NCBI GenBank assembly: GCA_032622095.1
Contig: CP136068.1
Location: forward strand, 131,819,989-131,883,988
DNA from: Siphonodentalium dalli
Lineage: Eukaryota; Mollusca; Scaphopoda; Gadilida; Siphonodentaliidae
DNA: 64,000 nucleotides
Direction: 5' to 3'
The notes beneath the pieces were generated by a model. That model did no database searches. It saw nothing but the letters and a program-made list of their open reading frames with translations, and was not told the DNA's origin. Below, one piece after another: positions 57,391-64,000 of this stretch (positions are counted from its first letter, which is position 1; every line of letters starts with the position of its first letter). The translations under genes were made by a program, and so were the position numbers.

Positions 57391-57711
57391 GTGACTTCTC
57401 TTACTTTGAAACTTCTAGGTTGGTCCCTGCATGCATGTATACAGCCACAAAAATATAAAGCAACACTGGTCAAATCAAATAGACTAACCTTATTTTATAT
57501 TGATTTATATGTCTCGCCATTGTTTGGAAACAAAGTTGAAATTCATTTATAACTATATACCATTTTCTGTTCTAAAACTTTCAAAACAATGTTTTATTGT
57601 CAAAGTACCACAGTTTGTTTTGGGTAATTCTTGTTTTGAGCCAGATCATATTTATTAACACTTTTAGTGAAGGAAATGGGAGAACTCTAGATTGTCGTTT
57701 GCATTTAATAG

Positions 57712-57992
57712 CAAGCCTGAATTTAGTGTGTCTGACATTTGCAGAATGAGGTCCACAGAGGGTGAATTTATTGATGCTATCCCACACATAATCGATGTGA
57801 CTAATGGGTGAACATCACCAACTGTGGAATTTCAATCTGATCCTAGGTGTCCCATAACAGATGAAGCCTAAGCAGAATGAGGTTCTCAGAGGGTGAATTT
57901 AGTGATTCTAGCCTACCATGGGGGATAGCGTCACTAAATTCACCCTCTGTGGACATTCATTCTGCAAATGTCCAACAATAAATTCAGGCTTG
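57712..57992. mobile_element. hAT-like MITE family E, TSD TTTAATAG/TTCAATAG
   Basis: CAAGCCTGAATTTAGTGTGT to AAATTCAGGCTTG. Flanking 8-mers differ at one base. Interior has lost one hairpin arm. Confidence 0.8.
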
Positions 57993-58107
57993 TTCAATAG
58001 AAGATAAACCATTATTTAAAATCAAAACTTCGATATCTTGACAATATCAAGAAAAAAGTCTTGTATATTTGTGGCTGTAAATATCATGGAAGAGGTTAAA
58101 AGTATAG

Positions 58108-58680
58108 GCTTCAAGTCATTTGTAGAATGAGGTCCCCAGAGGGTGAATTTAATTACTACCCTGCACAGCGTGCTGGCATCACAAAATTCATCCTCTGGGA
58201 ATGTGATTCTGCATGGTCTCATCTGCTGTGGGAGACCTAGACACAAATTTAAGTTCCCTCAGATGGTGAAGATGGTGATGTGTACCCACTGGGCACCTCG
58301 ATTATGCATTGTGTTGTCTGAAAATTTGCCGATATAGACAAACTAAACTAAAAACGAAACTTTAACCCTTTGAGTGTAAGAATATAAGAATAAATTATTA
58401 AGATTGTAAAAAATAAAAAAAATAAAAAATTGTTAGGCCAATGCATTCTCTTATATATGCGAGGCGTCCTATGGTCGACTCGCATATATAAGAGAATGCA
58501 TTGGCACAGGGTATATGGGTTGATACAAAAATCGACCTGGCACTCAAAGGGTTAAAGAAGTTTCTAAGGAAACTAAAAAACTTGTTAATTTGATAATAAA
58601 GATCTTTCCACAGAAGATGAGGCCTATTTAACGTGGGCTTACATCACTATATTCACCCTCTAGGATCCCATCGAGATATT
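58108..58680. mobile_element. Family E long form split by a family C MITE
   Basis: CATTTGTAGAATGAGGTCCC and hairpin at the left, AGATGAGGCCTATTTAACGT and a hairpin remnant at the right. C MITE at 58362-58555. Confidence 0.65.
58362..58555 (-). mobile_element. Family C piggyBac-like MITE, internally deleted
   Basis: TTAACCCTTTGAGTGTAAGA to CTGGCACTCAAAGGGTTAA. One hairpin with CGTCC-TAT-GGTCG, i.e. one mutated stem base. Confidence 0.8.
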
Positions 58681-58787
58681 TGTCCTAGTGCCTTTTAGCA
58701 GCATCAAATTCACAAGTGTTTTAATGTGAGACCAGAAGACATGGAGTTGTCAATTTGATCGAAAGGCGGAGAAAATGTGGCCCAAAG

Positions 58788-58982
58788 AGCTGTGCTGGTG
58801 CAGCGTTAAAAAACCTGTGGCAGCGCATTCTCTTATATATGCAAGGTCAAGGTAAATATTGTTAGGCCAATGTATTCTCTTATATATGTAAGGCTTCCTA
58901 TGGGAGACTCGCATATATAAGAGAATGCATTGGCACAGGATTTTCGCATAACTTCCGGAAGCTCCAGTCATGGAAGTGTTAA
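58788..58982 (+). mobile_element. Family B MITE, left end lost
   Basis: AGCTGTGCTGGTGCAGCGTT through two partial hairpins to GAAGCTCCAGTCATGGAAGT and TTAA. Confidence 0.7.
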
Positions 58983-59127
58983 AGACTAGAGGCAGAGCGG
59001 ACATGGGCAACCATCAAAACACAGATATCAAAATACTTGCAACATTTGATTTGCTGGTTTTGTCAAACTCAAGTTATGACGTAGGAAGTTCCATTAGTGT
59101 AAAAAATCATTCATTCATTCAGCTTGA

Positions 59128-59527
59128 TTAACCCTTTACCCAACAAAACGGCCAAAACCGGCCAAATAAAGCTTCAACAGCCTAAAATATCTTCGGTCTG
59201 TCTCAATAGAACCATACAAATATGGATATCATTGGAACCGGCTCCTTGACCACATTGTGATAGTTACAGTTATGCCCTGTGCCAATGCATTCTCTTATAT
59301 ATGCGAGTCGACCATAGGTCGCCTCGCATATATAAGAGAATGCATTGGCCTAAAAAAAATCTTTTTTTAACACTTTTTACCATTTTTTCTTACATTCTTT
59401 AACAATTTTATAATTTTTAATGTGTTAAGCCAATGCATTCTCTTATATATGCGATGCGACCTATGGTCGACTCGCATATATAAGAGAATGCATTGGCACA
59501 GGGCCCTTCTGTTGGGTAAAGGGTTAA
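59128..59527 (+). mobile_element. Family A piggyBac-like MITE
   Basis: TTAACCCTTTACCCAACAAA to TGTTGGGTAAAGGGTTAA. Two hairpins nearly identical to other A copies. Confidence 0.86.
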
Positions 59528-60026
59528 AGAGCGCATATTGTTACACAATCAGCTGGTGACAAAATCAACATGAGTATGTTTTGGTTTTAATATTTATTAT
59601 ACCCTCAAAAATACATATATATAGAATAATTTATGACAAATTATGATTGCATGACATGATTTAAGAATAGTTGAGGGTGAAGAGTTTGGTTTATCGGCCT
59701 AGCTAATATCACTGTGGACAGTTTGGTGCGTGTGGCATGTTCGATTCTTCCATTTCACATCTTATCAGTCCATAGGGTGTGTTCAACCACTGGACTTGAA
59801 GCCTATACTTTTCAACAACCTCTTCCTTAAATCATTTATCCCTCAGATCCACAGCACATGCCTCGATTGGGTTCAAGTACTAAATTATATTATTATAACA
59901 TATTTATTCATTTTTATTTAAACATGCAAACCAATTTATACATTCAACCACCTAAAATCATACATTTAGCACATGTTCATGAAAATCATGATTTTTTTAT
60001 AACTGAGAAGATGATTTCATTGCGCA
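59528..60026. other. Intergenic stretch without recognised feature
   Basis: No gene or repeat recognised. Confidence 0.4.
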
Positions 60027-60243
60027 TACAGTAATGCCCTAAATAATCGACTCCTTAACCACAGCAGAATTATGGGTAATTTTTCAGGATTTAGTCGGAA
60101 ATATGACTTGTTACCATTCATCAGAAAGCTCTCAGTGAGAGCTTTCCGATGAATGGCAACAAGCCATATTTCCGACTAAATCCTGAAAAATTACCCATAA
60201 TTATGCTGTGGTTAAGGAGTCGATTATTTAGGGCATTACTATA
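60027..60243. mobile_element. Family D palindromic MITE
   Basis: TACAGTAATGCCCTAAATAA to GGGCATTACTATA, full arms. Confidence 0.86.
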
Positions 60244-60267
60244 GATGCCCATAATAACACATTTCAT

Positions 60268-60443
60268 TGCTGAATGGATTCTCCCATTCAATTATAAAGT
60301 ACACATTGGAATTGTCTATTATTCATTCAGAGGGGTAATAAAAATTGTCAAAAGTAGTAAGATTCAGGAAGAATGGGGAACTTTTTACGATACCATAATA
60401 TTCTTGAATTCTATGAACATTGGTGGTTAACTATTGATGTTAA
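60268..60443 (+). mobile_element. Family F MITE, internally deleted
   Basis: GCTGAATGGATTCTCCCATT, then TCTATTATTCATTCAGAGGG, TTAA at the right. Confidence 0.55.
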
Positions 60444-60767
60444 CCCTTCTATGATGTGGGGTGGGTTCTTGATGGGAGCTGAGCTGTTGCAGCATTAAAT
60501 ATCCTGTGCCAGTGCATTATCTTATATATGTGAGTGTCATATAGAGAGCTTCGCATATATAAGAGAATGCACTGGCTTACAAGGTAAATATTGTTAGGCC
60601 AATGTATTCACTTATATATGCGATTCGCCCTTAGTACGGAAATGTTAGGCCAATGCATTCTCTTATATAAGCGAGCTCTCTATGGGAGACTCGTATATAT
60701 AAGAGAATGCATTGGCACAGGGTTTTCACAAAATTACAGGAAGTTCCAGTCATTGAAGGGTTTTTAA
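60440..60767 (+). mobile_element. Family B MITE with three hairpin remnants
   Basis: TTAACCCTTCTATGATGTGG with an insert before GATGGGAGCTGAGCTG. Hairpins at ~60508-60575 and ~60648-60718 plus a half hairpin between them. Ends CCAGTCATTGAAGGGTTTTT. Confidence 0.7.
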
Positions 60768-61189
60768 GGCAAAAATGTATCCATGTTCAAATTAGCAGAG
60801 GATATTTATATGAATAGATCATTTCTCACACTAACAAGAAGACTCACTATTATCAAAATTTCAAATATTTATGGGGCTTTGAATAATGTTGGGTTCTTCC
60901 AGAGAATGGTTATGGGAAAACATCCTGTTTTATCCAATGGAATCCAAGCAAAGTGTTCCAAACTTTGTGCCGGAACAATGATAAATGTATAACTGTAAAA
61001 CTGACATACTTGATTTATGTTAAGGTGAATCAAAATACGATGCATGAGAAATATCTCATAAAATGTTTTTATTTTTTCGTGCAGGGTGCATTTATGCACA
61101 TATGATATCATGTGTCCATTTCATTGGTAAACGGAGGATCATTTTTCATTTTGCAGATACAGCTGGATCAACATAATTAAAATTATACT
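60768..61189. other. Intergenic stretch without recognised feature
   Basis: 69- and 80-codon frames on opposite strands show no motif and are not claimed. Confidence 0.4.
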
Positions 61190-61197
61190 TGATGCAG

Positions 61198-61776
61198 CAG
61201 GGACCAGCCTTGAGGGCGACTTAGGATACATTTTCTCCCTAAAATGTGCCATTTATCCCTATTTTTTGTCCGAGGGAGATGTGAATTATCTCCCAATAGC
61301 AAATATAAAGTACATTTACTGATTATACTGGGTGTTCTTACTCACTATAATGGTTTTATAAATGAGCTATTGTGTTGCATAATACTTAACGGATCATAGA
61401 AGGGTGATGTTGGGGTGTAAATTGAACTTCAGCCATTGTTAGTTTTCCCTGACAACAGTCCTCTTCTCCCTATTAACAGTCCACTCTCCCTGATAGCCAA
61501 ACAGGGAGAATTGGTTTAACGAGAAGTTACAGTAATGCCCTCAATAATCGTCTCCACAACCACAGCAGAATTACGGTAACTTTCAACATTTGACGGAAAT
61601 ATGGCTTGTTGCCATTCATCGGAAAGCTCTCAGGGAGAGCTTTCCGATTAATGGCAACAAGCCATATTTCCGACTAAATCCTGAAAAGTTACCCATAATT
61701 CTGCTGTGGTTAACGAGTTGATTATTTAGGGCATTGCTGTACTTTTCCTAATTTGAAACCTCTGGGCTGGTCCCTG
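61198..61776. mobile_element. hAT-like element, TSD TGATGCAG, with nested D MITE
   Basis: CAGGGACCAGCC at the left, GGCTGGTCCCTG at the right. Exact 8-bp TGATGCAG at 61190-61197 and 61777-61784. The CAGGG terminus and 8-bp duplication define a hAT-type insertion. Confidence 0.88.
61528..61741. mobile_element. Family D palindromic MITE, nested
   Basis: TACAGTAATGCCCTCAATAA to GGGCATTGCTGTA. Left arm more mutated than right. Confidence 0.83.
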
Positions 61777-61967
61777 TGATGCAGTGATATGTTGCAGGAA
61801 ATCTGGAGAGTCAGGGAATCTAATAACTGAATACAGCAACTTACTGAAGATTGCGTGTCTAAAAACTAGATTGGCAAGTATTATTTTGTCTTTGTTTATT
61901 TGATGGCAAGAATTATTTTGTCTTTCTGTTTATTTGATTGACATTGTTGACTCCTTTTCTGTCATGT

Positions 61968-62151
61968 TAACCACAGCAGAATTATGGGAACTTTTCAGGA
62001 TTTAGTCGGAAATATGGCTTGTTGCCATTCATCGGAAAGTTCTCAAGAGCTTTCGGTTGAATGGCAAAATGCCATATTTCCGACTAAATCCTCAAAAGTT
62101 ACCCATAATTCTGCTGTGGTTAAAGAGTCGATTACTTAGGGCATTACGGTA
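61968..62151. mobile_element. Family D palindromic MITE, left tip missing
   Basis: Begins at TTAACCACAGCAGAATTATG and ends GGGCATTACGGTA. Confidence 0.78.
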
Positions 62152-62153
62152 CT

Positions 62154-62346
62154 CATTGAAATGTTCAGATACTATATTATTATCTAAACAGTTCCCACCA
62201 ATGAAAATGAATTATTCTGCACTTGCATTATCTTTAGGTCTGGCTGCCGTCTGCTCATATATCCTTAACATCCCTCCAAATGAATAATAGGCCATTTCAA
62301 TGTATAGTTGTAACATAATGGGAGAATCCATTTAGTAAAGAGTTAA
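62154..62346 (-). mobile_element. Family F MITE, minus orientation
   Basis: GAGAATCCATTTAGTAAAGA then GTTAA at the right; AAATGTTCAGATAC at the left; internal CCCTCCAAATGAATAATAGG. Confidence 0.68.
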
Positions 62347-63239
62347 AACTCCCTGGATACCAGATTCCCTGCAACACATATATAACCTCAGTCAGATTTT
62401 CTGGAGTTCTTCTCCGGACTACCATTACTGTCTATGAATATTATATAATTGTTAATATTGCACTCATGTGACTATTGTACAGAAATCTGCTATTCTTTAT
62501 AGTGACAATAAACTGATTCTATCATCCATCATCCTGTTCTTGTTATATGCCAGTTGAAAAACAGTCGTATTATGTAATCAGTCCGTCTATTGGCTCCTTG
62601 ATGATAAATTTAGGTCATATGGGATAGGTCTGACAAATTTTTCCTGAGTTATATCTCGTTTGACTTGGAAGTTTTTAGAACACTCCAAATTTCCAGATGA
62701 TAACTTTAATATTAGTTTTTGCTCAACTAAGAAAACCCAAATCAAGTTTGAATTTTGGGTGGGTCCAACAATATTGTCTGAGTCTCTTGGACGGTCTTAG
62801 CATACACTTAAAACTTTAAAAGTAATTATTGAAAGGGGGTGGTCAATATGTCCCACAATAATGTGATCAGACACTCCCAAGCCGATTTCACTTGTTCCAG
62901 TGTCTACACAGATTCTTAAAAATTGGTACCAAGATGCAACTGCAACCTAAAATTAAGCACAAATGCATTTGTGTTTATTTCGATTTTAAATTACAGTTAC
63001 ATAATGCAGTTATAGAATTCCACAACCTGTGATGATAGCGGCTGCCATTCGATACCACCATGTCTGATTTTGTGCAGAACCGGAGCTTAATGTGATCAAA
63101 ATGATGGGCTCCACAGCGAACGCCAGAAAATCACAAGTGAAAAAAGTTTATAACAGATCAATATGCAGGTTCCACTGCTGAAATACTGATTGTATCATAG
63201 TTAGTGTTAGTGATATTACTATGGGACTTTTACATGTAC
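62347..63239. other. Intergenic stretch with a degraded GTCC-type repeat
   Basis: 62575-62830 contains AGTCCGTCTATTGG and TTTCCAGATGATAACTTTAA, related to 28440-28620. The rest is unrecognised. Confidence 0.5.
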
Positions 63240-64000
63240 AGTAAAACCTCCACATACCGGAACCTCTGCTATCCGGATCCCTCGCCAATCCGAATGAAAT
63301 GTCCGGTCCCGAATTCACCCACGTGCATTCTCACTAAAAATTACCTCTAAAATCCGGAACCTCCAAATTCCAGATATCGGACGGGTTTGTCAGTCCATAA
63401 TTAAGCGAACACTGTGATTATTAGCTCTGAATACCGGACGAGACGAGAGAATAGCGATTACGTACTCCAGTATAAGCGGACCGTTTAATTAACGTTCTTT
63501 TGTTCGGCGTATGCTTTGAACTGGATTGTAACAACAGGAGTCTGATTAGATATCTACGTTCATTTCCCACATTGAGTGAACAATGGTGATTTCACAGATC
63601 GAGAATTAGAGCACTGACATATTGTTTTTGCAACAGTTATTGCATCGAGTTAATTGGACTCTGTTTTTACAACCATTGTCAAAACAATAAATTGCTATAA
63701 TTGCCCGATGTTGGCATATAGTCAGCATAACAGTTTGAATCTTTCACAATGACTGAGCCTTCGCGAAAACGACATCAAACAGAGTTAGCACTAGACCAGA
63801 AAGTCAAAGTTATTAAAGATCTCAGCTCAACGCCTAAGCCGACATGCAAAGAACTAAGTGTTAAATATGGCATCGGCAATTCAACGATCAGCGACATCGG
63901 CAAGAATCAAGACAGTTTCTTTCTAAAGTCGGACTAGTTGCACAAATCATGTTCTATATATGTTTTATATTATTTGTTATGTTTGTATTTTACATGTATT
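63240..64000 (+). mobile_element. Tigger/pogo-like element, right end beyond window
   Basis: TA followed by CAGTAAAACCTCCACATACC and GGAACCTCTGCTATCCGGAT, a Tigger-type terminus with CCGGA motifs. A CENP-B-like N-terminal frame follows at 63749. The element continues past the window or is internally deleted. Confidence 0.75.
63749..63937 (+). CDS. Tigger/pogo transposase N-terminus (CENP-B-type HTH), truncated
   Basis: Sixty-two codons from ATG to TAG. KRHQTELALDQKVKVIKDLS, then CKELSVKYGIGNSTISDIGK, matches the CENP-B N-terminal helix-turn-helix used by pogo/Tigger transposases to bind their ends. It stops right after KNQDSFFLKSD, where the full protein would continue into a second HTH and a DDE catalytic domain. 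It is therefore a disabled transposase remnant, or a DNA-binding-only product. It lies ~510 bases inside the left terminus, the usual position. Confidence 0.8.
   Translation: MTEPSRKRHQTELALDQKVKVIKDLSSTPKPTCKELSVKYGIGNSTISDIGKNQDSFFLKSD

Larger units (their letters stand above)
56077..57429. mobile_element. hAT-like element (CAGGGACCAGCC TIR) holding three insertions
   Basis: CAGGGACCAGCC at the left and GGTTGGTCCCTG at the right. Flanks CTTACATG and CATGCATG match at 6 of 8. The interior matches the element at 61198. Carries a MULE-like MITE, an E MITE and a D fragment. Confidence 0.7.

Overview
The window is AT-rich animal nuclear DNA. It holds most of one large, intron-rich gene on the plus strand, from the window start to a stop codon at 45404-45406, and a dense, often nested population of DNA transposons and MITEs in the introns and downstream. 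The gene is a ZMYND11 (BS69) homologue. Thirteen exons with GT-AG junctions can be read. They encode, in order, part of a winged-helix domain, a PHD finger, a bromodomain without the usual acetyl-lysine-binding Asn, a Cys4 zinc motif, a PWWP domain, an acidic linker, TQT motifs, a coiled coil and a C-terminal MYND finger. The first coding exon(s) and the promoter lie upstream of the window. The repeat types suggest a lophotrochozoan, most likely a mollusc such as a bivalve: (GTCC)n tracts followed by repeated units built around TTTGGTATGTG and GAGTTATGGCCCTTT, and a TGAGACGAAGTCTC-type motif. That placement is an inference, not a measurement.

Layout. 1-5,288: exons of the winged-helix and PHD parts, separated by nested MITEs. 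5,289-27,411: a 22-kb intron with PIF/Harbinger-like elements (TWA target duplications), piggyBac-like MITEs (TTAA), Tc1/mariner- or pogo-like palindromic MITEs (TA), hAT-like MITEs (8-bp duplications) and a 5-kb TIR element at 20,856-25,892. That element contains a nested Harbinger-like element with a 182-codon ORF of unknown function. 27,412-34,593: bromodomain, zinc-motif and PWWP exons. 37,067-45,406: acidic, TQT, coiled-coil and MYND exons. 45,407-64,000: 3' flank and intergenic DNA with a tRNA-derived SINE-like sequence, a stacked hAT/MULE/MITE nest at 56-57.4 kb and the start of a Tigger/pogo-like element at 63.2 kb.

Two sets of observations stand out. First, a 69-nt hairpin occurs in at least four MITE types with different termini. 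It shows compensatory base changes in the stem, keeps a fixed T-C mismatch and an ATA/TAT centre, and is usually present as an inverted pair, so the whole element is a palindrome made of palindromes. An unrelated 8-bp-duplication family has the same architecture. Second, three of the last four splice junctions of the ZMYND11 gene have been tandemly amplified: two minisatellites repeat a 5' splice site many times, and the MYND exon has a truncated duplicate with its acceptor. The MITE landscape also preserves clear events: a MITE inverted between the two halves of a tandem duplication, a precise hairpin deletion, and hairpin arms that share copy-specific mutations.
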